A DNA stretch of 35,418 bases, from the NCBI GenBank assembly GCA_016182425.1, contig JACPGP010000004.1:1-35418 (forward strand), in the 5' to 3' direction. The notes beneath the pieces are model-generated. The model saw nothing but the letters and a program-made list of their open reading frames with translations, did not search any database and was not told the origin of the DNA. This DNA comes from Candidatus Levyibacteriota bacterium (GTDB taxonomy: Bacteria > Patescibacteriota > Microgenomatia > Levybacterales > UBA12049). This document shows positions 18,775 through 29,506 of this stretch, piece by piece. The stretch's first letter is position 1; every line of letters starts with the position of its first letter. The translations under genes were made by a program, and so were the position numbers.

Positions 18775-19681
18775 ATTGAGAATCCAACCACCTTTCCGCC
18801 TCCAGCGCTGCAGCGCACCCAAAACCAGCGGCGGTGATGGCCTGACGGTACTTAGCGTCATGAACATCTCCCGCCACAAACACACCTTCTATATTGGTCT
18901 TGGTATGATTATGCACCGCAATATATCCTTGCTCATCTATCTCCAGTCCCTGAAAAATCCTTGAATTCGGCGCGTGCCCAATGGCCACAAACACCCCGTC
19001 AATAGGCATATCTGTTATCTTACCTGTTTGATTGTTCTTTAATTTCACTCCAGTTACTTTTTCAAGACCTTGAATTTCCTCTACTGTTGTATTGAATAAA
19101 AAAGTAATCTTGGGATTGTTTTTCGCTCGCTGCTGGAGAATCTGACTGGCACGAAGACTATCTCTTCTGTGAATGATAGTAACTTTCTCGGCAAACCGTG
19201 TGAGCACTAATGCCTCTTCCATTGCAGAATCTCCCCCGCCGACAACAATCAATTTTTTATTACGGAAAAATGGCGCATCACATGGGGCGCAAGAAGAAAC
19301 ACCACGACCAATTCTTTCTTTCTCCCCTGGCACCCCAAGCCACTTGGTATCTGCTCCTGTGGCAATAATCACCGATTTTCCCTCGAATGATTTTGTGGCG
19401 GTTTTAACAACAAAAGGCTTTTTAGTAAAGTCTCCTTCCGTAAAATCTTCTTCCACAACCTCTGCTCCATGACGCTGCGCTTGCTTTCGCATGGCCATCA
19501 TTAAATCTGGTCCCTGTATTCCTTCTGAAAACCCGGGGTAATTTTCCACAAGCGTTGTAAGCATGAGCTGTCCACCCCATTTACCTCCTGCAACAACAAG
19601 GGTTTTTAAGTTGGCGCGGGTGGTGTAAATTGCAGCAGTGAGTCCCGCAGGGCCAGAACCAATAATGATTACGTCGTGCAT
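18758..19681 (-). CDS. trxB: thioredoxin reductase
   Basis: GSGPAGLTAAIYTTRANL, CAPCDAPFF redox motif, VVGGGDSAMEEAL, GVFVAGDVHD. Confidence 0.97.
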   Translation of the reverse strand: MHDVIIIGSGPAGLTAAIYTTRANLKTLVVAGGKWGGQLMLTTLVENYPGFSEGIQGPDLMMAMRKQAQRHGAEVVEEDFTEGDFTKKPFVVKTATKSFEGKSVIIATGADTKWLGVPGEKERIGRGVSSCAPCDAPFFRNKKLIVVGGGDSAMEEALVLTRFAEKVTIIHRRDSLRASQILQQRAKNNPKITFLFNTTVEEIQGLEKVTGVKLKNNQTGKITDMPIDGVFVAIGHAPNSRIFQGLEIDEQGYIAVHNHTKTNIEGVFVAGDVHDAKYRQAITAAGFGCAAALEAERWLDSQYDTKN

Positions 19682-20001
19682 CAGCTTCCTATTGCTTCGT
19701 CAATCGCTCGTCTGATATTCTCCTTCGGCTGGGCGCCAATAATAGTTTTAACCGGTTGTCCATTTTTAAAGATAATAAGTGTTGGAATGCTCATCACATT
19801 GTAACGACTTGCTGTGTCTGGGTTGTCATCAACATTAAGTTTGACCACTTTTGCTTTCCCCTCATATTCTTCTCCCAACTCTTCAACCACCGGAGAAACA
19901 ATTCTGCATGGGGCGCACCACGGCGCCCAAAAGTCAACCAGTGTTGGCAACTGACTTTTAAGCACTTCTTGCTCAAATGTTCGATCTGTGATATCCGCCA
20001 T
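19681..20001 (-). CDS. trxA: thioredoxin
   Basis: [28 protein letters not shown] at 20001; ATGA overlap with trxB. Confidence 0.94.
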   Translation of the reverse strand: MADITDRTFEQEVLKSQLPTLVDFWAPWCAPCRIVSPVVEELGEEYEGKAKVVKLNVDDNPDTASRYNVMSIPTLIIFKNGQPVKTIIGAQPKENIRRAIDEAIGS

Positions 20002-20011
20002 ATAATCTATA

Positions 20012-21571
20012 TTACAACTCTTCCCTCTTGGCATGCAAGAAGAAAAACCACTGTTCAAAAAATCCAAAAATTCCCTTAAACGGTGTTTCAATAATAAAAT
20101 CAAAGATAAATAACAGAATGTTAATTTGGGCGATACCCTCGGTTAAGTGCCGCCCCACCCGTACAATCGGCATAAAAAAGAAATCAAAAATCGGCCAAAA
20201 CATACCTTGTTTTGCTTCAACTGTATACTCTCTGCTCATCAGGTTTATACGGTAAGTTAAAAAGGAGACAATTGCCACAAAGAAAAGGAAGACACCTTGG
20301 CTAATTGGATTAAAGTTAAGAAGTGAAAGCACGTACACCAGCCCTCCAAAACTTAGTAAATACGTCAACAGCCACAAAATTGTAAAGATGGCATCAAGAA
20401 ACGGCCTTTTGTCTGAAATTTTTTTAATGATCAGCGGATTGCCAACTTTTGCTTCTTGCTCCGATAGAAGTACTTTGATAAATCCCAAAATCCGCTTTGA
20501 GTTATCATGCTTGGGCGGCCTCAAGAAAAACGAGGCAAAAACCATCAAAAGCGGCGGAATCCCGGTGTTAAGAAAAATAGACTTCCATGAAACACTCCCG
20601 TACACAAGACTCTCAAATGTCCCCTCAACAGCAAAGGCAAAAAATACTTTTGTCAAAAGGATAAACAAAACGCTTCGCACAATCGCCCGCCGAACCTTGC
20701 CCGAAATTGTGCTGTAACGAGCTTCACAGATATCAAAAACAGCTTTATTAAAGTCTTCTTTTTTGAGATACAATTGTTTAATTCCCTCTTTATAAATATC
20801 CAATAGATCATCCAGTATCAAAAATACGCCGGTCTTGCTTTTAACGTAGGTATAGATTCTGTCTTTTCGAGGATAGGAAAGCTGTGCTTGAATTTCCTCT
20901 AAGCCGCTTTGGAATGCTTCAATGATTTTATCGAGATGTTCCTCGCTCATCACTCCAAAAAATTGGGTAAATAAGTGGAAACGCAAAAACGCCAGGTCGT
21001 CTTTAGAGAATGCTTTCCGAACAGCAATAAATACCTGCACATCTTTATTTTGCTCGCTGTCATCGGTAATTGAGACATTGTTTCGCATCACCTGGTACAT
21101 AAAGTTACACACTAGCTCTCGCTCTGTTTGGGGGTTTAAGAGGTACTCGATATCAGAAGACAAAAGGTGATACATCCACTCATTCGCCTCCTGCTCCTTG
21201 AGGATTTTTTTGTCGATAATAGCATTTCTAAATCTAAGATATAAATCTACTTTCTCTGCTATTTGACCAATGACAAGCTCCGATAAGCTCTCATCGGCAA
21301 AATAGCGCGCCCACACCAGCTCGCGAACAAGCGGCTCGGCAACTTTTTTGCCGTCTCCTCCCAAGATAATCCTGCGTTTGAGAATACGCTCGATGGCGGC
21401 GCGTAAGATGACTTCTTCCTCGCGGTAGTCCATGGCATTTCGAAGCTTCTCATACCATGAGGCAACTTTAGAAACTAAGGGGTCTACCACAATTTTTTTG
21501 TGATTTCCGTGTGTTTGCGTTTTCTCAAGAGATTTAAGTAGTGCGTTCGCTAGATTAGAAAAAGTGTCCAT
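20012..21571 (-). CDS. large membrane protein of unknown function
   Basis: ~519 aa from MDTFSNLAN; charged N-terminal half and several C-terminal TM segments. Confidence 0.75.
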   Translation of the reverse strand: MDTFSNLANALLKSLEKTQTHGNHKKIVVDPLVSKVASWYEKLRNAMDYREEEVILRAAIERILKRRIILGGDGKKVAEPLVRELVWARYFADESLSELVIGQIAEKVDLYLRFRNAIIDKKILKEQEANEWMYHLLSSDIEYLLNPQTERELVCNFMYQVMRNNVSITDDSEQNKDVQVFIAVRKAFSKDDLAFLRFHLFTQFFGVMSEEHLDKIIEAFQSGLEEIQAQLSYPRKDRIYTYVKSKTGVFLILDDLLDIYKEGIKQLYLKKEDFNKAVFDICEARYSTISGKVRRAIVRSVLFILLTKVFFAFAVEGTFESLVYGSVSWKSIFLNTGIPPLLMVFASFFLRPPKHDNSKRILGFIKVLLSEQEAKVGNPLIIKKISDKRPFLDAIFTILWLLTYLLSFGGLVYVLSLLNFNPISQGVFLFFVAIVSFLTYRINLMSREYTVEAKQGMFWPIFDFFFMPIVRVGRHLTEGIAQINILLFIFDFIIETPFKGIFGFFEQWFFFLHAKREEL

Positions 21572-21572
21572 A

Positions 21573-22187
21573 CTATTCCAGTGTCTTCTCTGGTCCTTGG
21601 TCGCGGTAACTATCGATAAAGCGGCGCATGCTTTCCTTGTCAATCTTATCCATTTTCAGAATTCGTGCCCAGGCTGTTAGTGCAATTGGAACATCAAGCT
21701 CTGGACGTGGGACGACAATAAGTTTTGAGAGTTTTTGGTTTTTTGCAAGATCGATGAGCTCTTTTTTAAGATCCTGGCAGGCCTTGCTCTTCACCCTTTC
21801 ACAATTGTACGAAATTACGACATACCCATGTTCAAGCGAATGGATAAGATACCCATCGCCCTGTGGCGAATCATAAACGCCTGCTTTAATCCATTCTGCG
21901 TCATGCGAGCCAGAGGTTGGCGGATTGGAATTATATTTATATTTCTCCCATTCAGCTCTTGGAATATGTTGCCTGCCCAAATCTTCAACCGCAACTCCCG
22001 GAAGGGGCTTATTTGATTCTTTAATAACCCACCATCCACTCCCACCAATCAGCAATATCAGCAATGAAACAATAAAACAATTTCTTATCATCTTATTCCT
22101 CTTCTCCCTCTTCTCCACCTCTTCCCTCTCGTTCCTTCTCAACTGTTTTTTCTCTTTCTTGGTAAGATAATTAAAATCCTGCTGCAT
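21573..22187 (-). CDS. DUF3105-like membrane-anchored protein
   Basis: N-terminal TM; YNSNPPTSGSHDAEW...HSLEHGYVVISYNC. Confidence 0.85.
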   Translation of the reverse strand: MQQDFNYLTKKEKKQLRRNEREEVEKREKRNKMIRNCFIVSLLILLIGGSGWWVIKESNKPLPGVAVEDLGRQHIPRAEWEKYKYNSNPPTSGSHDAEWIKAGVYDSPQGDGYLIHSLEHGYVVISYNCERVKSKACQDLKKELIDLAKNQKLSKLIVVPRPELDVPIALTAWARILKMDKIDKESMRRFIDSYRDQGPEKTLE

Positions 22188-22214
22188 TTTGCTATCGTAA
22201 CGTATAAATACTTT

Positions 22215-22337
22215 TTACACAAGTAACCATTTATATATTGGCAAGACCGTGATTGTTTTACCTTCAAGTTGTAAGGTATCTTTTTCATTTTCTGTTAATA
22301 CCATTGCGCTGCTTTGCGCTACCTCCTCCATTGCATC
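22215..22337 (-). pseudogene. short coding-like remnant
   Basis: Hand translation MEEVAQSSAMVLTENEKDTLQLEGKTITVLPIYKWLLV* (22215..22331) with in-frame upstream residues but a TAG just before; not in ORF track. Confidence 0.3.
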
Positions 22338-22479
22338 TAGTACCTCTTCTTTCCACCTCTAAGGTGGAACAGCTACGCCACCTCTGTATTTATCTAAATC
22401 TCAACAAATTCCACTTTTAACTTTAGACAAAAAGCTAAAAAACTTAGCCTGAAATAAATAGTAACTATTTACAAATCTA

Positions 22480-22695
22480 TTATTCTTGTAATTGTGCGCT
22501 GTAGCCTACTTTTTGAATTATCTCAATAATATTTTCTTCTGTTAACTTACCTTCATCAAAAGTAACTTCTGTAATACTTTTTGCATAACTGGTATTTGCT
22601 TCTTTTACACCTGTTGTATCTTCTAGTTCTCCATCAATATTCATAGTACAGCTGGTGCAGTGCATGCCAATAATTTTTAACGTTATTTTTTTCAT
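22480..22695 (-). CDS. heavy-metal-associated domain protein (CopZ-like copper chaperone)
   Basis: ITLKIIGMHCTSCTMNIDGEL: HMA GMxCxxC. Confidence 0.93.
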   Translation of the reverse strand: MKKITLKIIGMHCTSCTMNIDGELEDTTGVKEANTSYAKSITEVTFDEGKLTEENIIEIIQKVGYSAQLQE

Positions 22696-22699
22696 AAAG

Positions 22700-23725
22700 C
22701 TAAATTATCCTTATCTTTCCTCTATACATTCCCATACTGCACATAAAGGGAAGTTCTCCAGGCTGACTTGGCGCGGTAAAAGTAACTGTATCCGAGCTAC
22801 CAAGAGGTACGATCTTTTGGATGCCAAGCCCAGGAATAGTGAATGCCTGGGTGCAGCCAGAGCCGCCATTATTGATAAGTCTAAGCGAAACTTTCGAACC
22901 GGCTTTTACAGCCAAATTGTTGGGACTATACTCCGTTGGCTCAATGGTAATTGTGAGGTCTTCTGCAACTGTTGTACTCATTGCCAACACCAAAGATGTA
23001 TCACAAAAACTAACCAAACACCAGACAGTTTTGGGAAGGTCAAAAACATTAAAAGAGCTTCCTGTTAGGGCAATTGAGTTGTTAAGATTAAATACTGCCA
23101 AAAGAATAATGGCGTAGGCAGCCACTTTCATAAACTTTTGCTGCAAAGTATCACCTAAGCGCGTTGCCAAATATCCCAATGTAAAAAAGACCGGTGATGT
23201 TCCTAAAGTATAAATAAAGAGTATTAAGGCTCCCAAAATTGGACTCCCCGAGGCAATAGACAGCGCCATCATCGCCTGAGTTGTGCCGCAGGGAATAAAA
23301 ACAGTAAATGCTCCTAAAATGGATGGCGCAAATACGCTTTTGCTTTTTGATTCATTCCTAACCATGCGAGTTAAAAACTTTGGTGGTTGGATCACAAAGT
23401 AGCGAAAAATTGGATGAACATTTAAGATATTAAGCGCTGTGCCAATCATAAAAACAGCCACAAAAACCTGCAGAACAACTTGAGTTTGAATAGATAATTG
23501 GAAAAAGGATCCCAACCATCCTAAGAAAAATCCTAAGATGGTATAGGCAATAATCTTGGCCGCAAGAAATGAAATAATTGGTAGCGCGTTTCCACCTTTT
23601 GCTTTCTCTTTTAGTTTCTCCTCCTCCCTTTGAGCCAAAGTCGAAGCCAAAAGCCCTCCCTGTACTGCCATGCAGGTGAGCCCGCCAGTAAATAGTCCTG
23701 TTAGGAAAATGGTGAGTAGGTTCAT
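22700..23725 (-). CDS. SafE/TauE-type (UreH-like) membrane protein fused to C-terminal cupredoxin domain
   Basis: [57 protein letters not shown]-terminal [19 protein letters not shown]. Confidence 0.87.
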   Translation of the reverse strand: MNLLTIFLTGLFTGGLTCMAVQGGLLASTLAQREEEKLKEKAKGGNALPIISFLAAKIIAYTILGFFLGWLGSFFQLSIQTQVVLQVFVAVFMIGTALNILNVHPIFRYFVIQPPKFLTRMVRNESKSKSVFAPSILGAFTVFIPCGTTQAMMALSIASGSPILGALILFIYTLGTSPVFFTLGYLATRLGDTLQQKFMKVAAYAIILLAVFNLNNSIALTGSSFNVFDLPKTVWCLVSFCDTSLVLAMSTTVAEDLTITIEPTEYSPNNLAVKAGSKVSLRLINNGGSGCTQAFTIPGLGIQKIVPLGSSDTVTFTAPSQPGELPFMCSMGMYRGKIRII

Positions 23726-25917
23726 ATTTTTACACGTTTAAGCATTAATGAGTTTAAGACAACCGATATCGAACTTAAGGCCATAGCAAAGGACGCGAAG
23801 ATGGGATTGAGTAAGATGCTAAAGAATGGATACAACACACCCATGGCAACTGGAATAAGAGTAATATTATAGCCAAACGCCCAAAATAAATTCAACTTTA
23901 TTGTCCACATGGTTTTTTTAGAAAGAGTAATGGCTGCTGCCACAGAACGCAAGTCTTTATTAACTAACGTTATATCTCCTGCCTCGATTGCCACATCAGT
24001 GCCAGTTCCCATGGCAATGCCAACATCGGAGGCAGCAAGAGCCGGCGCGTCGTTAATGCCATCTCCCACCATCGCCACTTTTTTCCCTTCTTTTTGAATC
24101 TTTTTAACTTCTGCCTCTTTTTGATCTGGCAAGACTTCTGCTAAAACTCTTTTAATACCCACCTGATCTGCAATAGCTTTAGCTGTTCTTTGATTATCTC
24201 CTGTTATCATTACCACCTCTATTCCCATCCTATACAATACCAAAACTCCTTCTTTGGCTGTTTCTTTAATGGTATCTGCCACAGCAATCAACCCAGCCAA
24301 ATTACCATCCACTCCAAGCATCATGACCGTTTTCCCTTCATTTTCCAATCTTTCCACTTCTTTTTCGTCAATCTTTATCCTCTCTTTTTCCATCAATCTC
24401 CTGTTACCTAAAATAACTTTCTTTCCGTCAATTATTCCCTCCACACCATGACCTGGAATTGCCTTAAAGTTTGCTGCCTTCATAAAATTCACCTTTTCTT
24501 CTTCGCCCTTTTTAACAATTGCATCAGCTAAAGAATGTTCCGACCCTTTCTCAAGCGACGCTGCCATCTGCAAAACATCTCCCACTATATCTGTCACCTC
24601 AGGCTTTCCTTTGGTTAGCGTCCCTGTTTTATCAAAAATAACAGTATTTATTTTATGAGCTGTTTCCAGGCTTTCTGCATCTTTAATAAGTATTCCGTTG
24701 GTCGCTCCTTTGCCAGTGCCTACCATAATAGCTGTTGGTGTTGCCAAGCCCATGGCGCAGGGACAAGCGATAATCAAAACCGCCACCATGTTGAGCATGG
24801 CAAATAAAAATGCCGGAGTTGGCCCAACAACATACCAGACCACAAATGTGGCAATGGCTAGCATAATAACTACTGGCACAAAATACGACGAGATTAAATC
24901 TGCTAAACGTTGAATCGGCGCTTTACTTCCTTGCGCTTCCTCAACCAGTTTGATAATTTGCGACAGCATGGTGTCCTTACCAACTTTAGTGGCCTTAAAG
25001 GTAAACGTTCCGGTTTTGTTCATGGTGGCGCCAATCACTGTGTCGTTTTTTACCTTGTCAACTGGAATACTTTCTCCTGTTACCATTGATTCGTCTATTG
25101 ACGATTCACCTTCCATAATAACCCCATCAACGGGAATTTTTTCTCCTGGCCTAACCCTCACAACGTCCCCTAGTCTAACTTGATCAATTGGAACATCAAT
25201 CTCCCTACCACCCTTAACAATCCTAGCGGTTCGTGCTTGTAAGCCAATTAACTTTTTAATGGCTTCGCTTGTCCCTATCTTTGCTTTAGCTTCAAAATAC
25301 CGACCCAACAAGATTAAACCAATAATAATAGTTGCCACATCAAAATACGGCTCGGGTTTTATTCCGGTTCGTGTAATAATAGTGGGAAATACAGTAACAA
25401 AGGCCGAATAGGTATAGGCAACTGTGGTGCCAATGGCTACCAACGTATCCATATTGGCGGTGCGATGTCTTAAAGCTGGGATTGTTGCTTGATAGAACAA
25501 AAATCCCGCCCAAAACTGCACAGGCGTTGCCAAAAGAAGCTGAACGAAAAAATTCTTTAGAATCTCTGGAGCAATATTCATAAGTAACGGAAAGCTCCCC
25601 CATAAAATCAATCCTCCTAAACCCAAACTAACAATAACTTTGTTACGCAGTTGTTGTAGTTCTTTTTCTTTTTCTATTTTCTGCTGGTCTTCTGATTGGG
25701 ATTCTTCCTCCATCATTGCTTTGTATCCAACAGAACTAACCGCACTTGCGAGTTTTTGATCACTCACTTTCTGTTGGTCAAAAGATACGGTTGCTTTCTC
25801 TGTTGCCAAATTAACAACAGCATCCAAAACTCCTGGCACTTTTTTAAGCGCCCGTTCTGTCACCCGCACGCAACTCGCACAATGCATTCCTCTAATTAAA
25901 AACGTCTTTTTTTCCAT
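23722..25917 (-). CDS. copA: copper-translocating P-type ATPase
   Basis: GMHCASC HMA, CPC motif [35 protein letters not shown]. Confidence 0.97.
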   Translation of the reverse strand: MEKKTFLIRGMHCASCVRVTERALKKVPGVLDAVVNLATEKATVSFDQQKVSDQKLASAVSSVGYKAMMEEESQSEDQQKIEKEKELQQLRNKVIVSLGLGGLILWGSFPLLMNIAPEILKNFFVQLLLATPVQFWAGFLFYQATIPALRHRTANMDTLVAIGTTVAYTYSAFVTVFPTIITRTGIKPEPYFDVATIIIGLILLGRYFEAKAKIGTSEAIKKLIGLQARTARIVKGGREIDVPIDQVRLGDVVRVRPGEKIPVDGVIMEGESSIDESMVTGESIPVDKVKNDTVIGATMNKTGTFTFKATKVGKDTMLSQIIKLVEEAQGSKAPIQRLADLISSYFVPVVIMLAIATFVVWYVVGPTPAFLFAMLNMVAVLIIACPCAMGLATPTAIMVGTGKGATNGILIKDAESLETAHKINTVIFDKTGTLTKGKPEVTDIVGDVLQMAASLEKGSEHSLADAIVKKGEEEKVNFMKAANFKAIPGHGVEGIIDGKKVILGNRRLMEKERIKIDEKEVERLENEGKTVMMLGVDGNLAGLIAVADTIKETAKEGVLVLYRMGIEVVMITGDNQRTAKAIADQVGIKRVLAEVLPDQKEAEVKKIQKEGKKVAMVGDGINDAPALAASDVGIAMGTGTDVAIEAGDITLVNKDLRSVAAAITLSKKTMWTIKLNLFWAFGYNITLIPVAMGVLYPFFSILLNPIFASFAMALSSISVVLNSLMLKRVKI

Positions 25918-25918
25918 A

Positions 25919-26281
25919 CTACTCTTTTACTATTACCTTTCCATGGTACATGTTCATACCGCAGGAGAAGGGAAATTCGCCTGCTCTTTTTGGCGTTACC
26001 TCAATAGTTACTTTTTTATTAAGAGGTAGATTTTTACGGATTTTAAACTCCGACAAAACCACATCCGACAAACAATCTGTTGGATCGGTGCGCAAGAAAT
26101 GTATCTTGGTAGTCTTATTCTTGGGAATAGAAATAACTTCCGGTGAATACCCCCTGCTCACTTTGATATCAACTTCATCCACCACTTCCACCTCTGTTTC
26201 CTTTTTCATCAAGAAAAACCAATACGTAAAAGCGATACCCACTGCTCCTATAAGAGCAACAAGTAATTTGTCAATACTCAT
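25919..26281 (-). CDS. membrane-anchored cupredoxin-domain protein
   Basis: [25 protein letters not shown] then cupredoxin ending [20 protein letters not shown]. Confidence 0.85.
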   Translation of the reverse strand: MSIDKLLVALIGAVGIAFTYWFFLMKKETEVEVVDEVDIKVSRGYSPEVISIPKNKTTKIHFLRTDPTDCLSDVVLSEFKIRKNLPLNKKVTIEVTPKRAGEFPFSCGMNMYHGKVIVKE

Positions 26282-26316
26282 ATTTAATATTTTAAGCTCC
26301 ACATGGACACATAAGT

Positions 26317-26853
26317 TTATCCTCCTTTCTTTAATCTTAACAAATAAAATAGTGATCCTGTAATTAGGATACTCGAAATCACAACTGGCACAAAAACAGG
26401 ACCTACCCAAGGCACAGGAAGCAGGAAAAAAATATCAATATCGGAAAAACTAACTGGCCAGCCAATAGTGAGTCTTAAAAAGATATAGTAAAAAATATCC
26501 CATACCCCAAAAGCTAAAAAGAAATAGGCAATTTGTTCTTTTATTTTCTTACCGACCAAAGCTGCAACTGAAGCAAGCATAATTAATGTGGCTGCTTCTC
26601 GAATCATCTCCACTTTCAAAAGAAGAGAGTTTTGGATAACTTTTAAGGCAGTTTGCGGCTCTAAAAAGGCAATTCCGGGAAGAAGTAATAATATCTCGCC
26701 TCTTCCTATATCGGAATAGGAAGCGCCCAAAAGATGCCGTAAATATACCACCACCGATGCTTCCACAAAGGCAAAGGCTATGGCAAAAATAACCACTTTA
26801 AATAATAAAACTCTATTCACCTCCTTCAATCTTATACTTTTTTTGATACCCAA
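26317..26853 (-). CDS. integral membrane protein, unknown function
   Basis: 178 aa with several TM segments; FAFVEASVVVYLRHLL. Confidence 0.75.
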   Translation of the reverse strand: MGIKKSIRLKEVNRVLLFKVVIFAIAFAFVEASVVVYLRHLLGASYSDIGRGEILLLLPGIAFLEPQTALKVIQNSLLLKVEMIREAATLIMLASVAALVGKKIKEQIAYFFLAFGVWDIFYYIFLRLTIGWPVSFSDIDIFFLLPVPWVGPVFVPVVISSILITGSLFYLLRLKKGG

Positions 26854-27146
26854 TATATAAAGTATACGACAGCTATGGCAAAAAATATATTAAGAAAATT
26901 ATTGCCCGCTATGTTATTAACCTTACCTAAAGTATCTATGATGATTTTGGTAAACCCATCCATATTATCCACCGATAACCTGCCTGTTAGGGTTAATCCC
27001 AAAGCCATAAGGCCCGTGATGAGGAAAATTATCGAGGCAACCAAATTGCTTAATGTTACTGTACCAATAACTGGTTTTTTAAAAATAGTCATCTTGGACA
27101 CCTTGTCGGAAAGAAATAAAGACATTAAAAGAAGCGGAACTACCAT
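26832..27146 (-). CDS. small membrane protein, unknown function
   Basis: 104 aa with three hydrophobic segments; overlaps downstream gene. Confidence 0.65.
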   Translation of the reverse strand: MVVPLLLMSLFLSDKVSKMTIFKKPVIGTVTLSNLVASIIFLITGLMALGLTLTGRLSVDNMDGFTKIIIDTLGKVNNIAGNNFLNIFFAIAVVYFIYWVSKKV

Positions 27147-27176
27147 TCCTCTCTCGGTGGCTGCCTATCTTTATCT

Positions 27177-27770
27177 CTAACTTGTGCTATTAAAAGTTTG
27201 AGGAATAATTGCGTTTGTTTCATCTATATCAAACAGCGCTCGTTTTTTGTATTGAAGTAAATTGGCAATTAGCATATCTGGCAGGGATCCAATTCTGATG
27301 TTATAGGTATTTACACTTTCATTAAAAAATTCTCGCCTATCCGATATTTGCTCTTCAAGACTGGAAATCCTTGTTTGAAGATGCAAAAAATGCTCTGAAG
27401 CTCTAAGCGTAGGGTAGTTTTCAGCAACCGCTTGAAGTTTAGATATCTGACTATTTAACTTATTATCAAGTTCGTCTATCTCTGTAATATCAATTGCTTC
27501 TTGTCCATCTTTTTTTATCTTCTCGTTAAATGTATTTCTTAGATTGGTTAATTCTTTGAGAGTATTAGCTTCATATCCCATGTATTCTTCGCATATCTTA
27601 ACAAGTTGGGGTATTTCATCAAAACGTTGCTTGAGCAATACTTTTATATTTGATTCAGCTTTCGTGATATTATTTTTTACAGTTTGTAGGTTGTTAAATA
27701 TAACCACCAAATAGAGCAAGAAAGCTATACCTAGAAAAACTATGCTTGTAATAATTACTGCCGTTAACAT
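27177..27770 (-). CDS. lemA: LemA family protein
   Basis: N-terminal TM, VVIFNNLQTVKNNITKAESNIKVLLKQRFDEIPQLV, AVAENYPTLRASEHFLHLQTRISSLEEQISDRREFFNESVNTYN. Confidence 0.95.
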   Translation of the reverse strand: MLTAVIITSIVFLGIAFLLYLVVIFNNLQTVKNNITKAESNIKVLLKQRFDEIPQLVKICEEYMGYEANTLKELTNLRNTFNEKIKKDGQEAIDITEIDELDNKLNSQISKLQAVAENYPTLRASEHFLHLQTRISSLEEQISDRREFFNESVNTYNIRIGSLPDMLIANLLQYKKRALFDIDETNAIIPQTFNSTS

Positions 27771-27775
27771 ATGGA

Positions 27776-28600
27776 TTAGATTATTTTATAATGTTTTAGT
27801 GATATTAATAATATCATAATAAGCACTCCGAACCATAGTACTAAAGCTTGGGGTGAAGCTATACCGCCAATTGAGAACACGCTTACTGTAATACCAAGAC
27901 CTAATAATACGCTTCCAAGGGATAAAGAGATTAACGACCTATACGGGAGTTCATTATAGCCTTTTTCTTGCAAAATAAAATGATCATTCTTGGTATTGGA
28001 CACAACCAATCGTTTTGTATCGGGATTTAAGGAAGCGTACCCAAAAACTTCCATAGATTCCTTTTTTTCTACTACATACTCCCTAACCCGATAATACTTT
28101 GGGAATTGTACGCCAAGAAGATTCACATGGGTCTTAAATCCAATTTTATGCAAAAATAAGCTACCAGATTCTGTTATTTTATTTTTTGACCAACTTTTAT
28201 ATGCAAAAACCGGCTTAAGATGTACCAGAAACATTTTTGGATCAACTTCAACAGCGCCGCTTTCATCTTGAATATATAAATCTTTCCAATTGCCTTTATA
28301 TAAAACAGATGTCCATCCTTTACCGATGCCGGGTTTCCACACATCAATTTCTGTGATGACCAATAGTCCTTTTTTACCAGAAACTGGCCCGGTCAACTCA
28401 TAATCTGATACTAGACTTCCAACAAGGTGAACAGGTCCAATAGCAATAGCTCTTGTTTTTGATAGAGGTAAAATTTTTGTAAATCTGTAGAGCTTAAGAG
28501 CACTTAGGGAAACATAAACAAGATAAGCTCCTACTGCTAAGAATTGCACTCCGAAACGAATCTTCTGAGGAGATAGAACCTCAGTTACATTATTTTCCAT
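27776..28600 (-). CDS. GIDE-like (MULAN/GIDE BAM-type) membrane protein
   Basis: TM-flanked; AIAIGPVHLVGSLVSDYELTGPVSGKKGLLVITEIDVW...VREYVVEKKESMEVFGYA; adjacent to lemA. Confidence 0.7.
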   Translation of the reverse strand: MENNVTEVLSPQKIRFGVQFLAVGAYLVYVSLSALKLYRFTKILPLSKTRAIAIGPVHLVGSLVSDYELTGPVSGKKGLLVITEIDVWKPGIGKGWTSVLYKGNWKDLYIQDESGAVEVDPKMFLVHLKPVFAYKSWSKNKITESGSLFLHKIGFKTHVNLLGVQFPKYYRVREYVVEKKESMEVFGYASLNPDTKRLVVSNTKNDHFILQEKGYNELPYRSLISLSLGSVLLGLGITVSVFSIGGIASPQALVLWFGVLIMILLISLKHYKII

Positions 28601-28694
28601 GAGTATTTTATATCATAAAATGACATGTTTTGTGCACCTTAGTTGCTTCTGCCTCCATACTGGGGTAATTTATCCTCAAAATGAAAGCATTAAG

Positions 28695-29393
28695 TCAATA
28701 CTCTATAGTCAAAAGCGACTCGCGCCTAAGCCGTTTTGCATCCCTCACAACCACTAATCTTCCTCTGTATTCAAGAATCTTTTTCTTCTCCAGTTTCTTA
28801 ATCTCAATACTCACTGTTTCGCGGGTCACACCAATAAGGGAAGCAATATCTCTATGTGTAAGCGATAGAGGAATTACCATATTAGTCCCTTCCAAAACCC
28901 CAAACCGTTCACAGCACAAGTACACAATCGAGGCAATCTTCTGATAAGCATTGCCAAACACCAATTGTTCCATTCGCTCAAGCAAAGCATCAAAACGAAT
29001 CAGCATTCCTTGCATCAGGGTAAAGAAAACTTCAGGATTCTCCTTGAGAAAAGAGACAAATTGATTTTTGGGACAACGCCAGAGCTCAACTGCGGTCATT
29101 GCCTCAACATAATGATTGTTGGACGTGTTGTTAATCGCCCACATCAGCGGAAAAATGTCTTCCGGCTTAAAGATGATTAAAGAAAGTTCCTTGCCATCGG
29201 CAGAAATGTTATAGAGGCGAACAAAACCTTTTCGTAAATAAAAAACGCCCATTGGGTTATCACCTGGGCGAAGGATTATTTCCCGCCGCTTATAATGAAT
29301 CTTCTTCTGTTTGGAAAAAAACTCCGTGAGTTTTTTGAAAGAATCAGTGTTCAGAGCAGAGGCAAGTATATCATACCTCAAAATTGTAAGCAA
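28695..29393 (-). CDS. Crp/Fnr family transcriptional regulator (exact start uncertain)
   Basis: cNMP-binding-like domain and HTH LTHRDIASLIGVTRETVSIEIKKLEKKKIL. Confidence 0.92.
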   Translation of the reverse strand: MLTILRYDILASALNTDSFKKLTEFFSKQKKIHYKRREIILRPGDNPMGVFYLRKGFVRLYNISADGKELSLIIFKPEDIFPLMWAINNTSNNHYVEAMTAVELWRCPKNQFVSFLKENPEVFFTLMQGMLIRFDALLERMEQLVFGNAYQKIASIVYLCCERFGVLEGTNMVIPLSLTHRDIASLIGVTRETVSIEIKKLEKKKILEYRGRLVVVRDAKRLRRESLLTIEY

Positions 29394-29401
29394 TGTTACA
29401 A
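29384..29401. promoter_or_regulatory. candidate Crp/Fnr-type operator palindrome
   Basis: TTGTAA-GCAATG-TTACAA perfect inverted repeat at the upstream end of the regulator gene. Confidence 0.5.
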
Positions 29402-29506
29402 CTTTCCCGTGATCTCTATTACTGCATAAGTGGTTACGCTGGTGTAAAGTTGGTTTTGATATGGAAGAGGCCTTATCCTGCTCACAAAAACAAAAGGAGG
29501 CAGCCT

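Noticed and set aside
17839-18885. Full-length 348-aa ORF start at 18885
   Set aside because: Would overlap trxB by ~130 nt; internal ATG at 18774 is more plausible.
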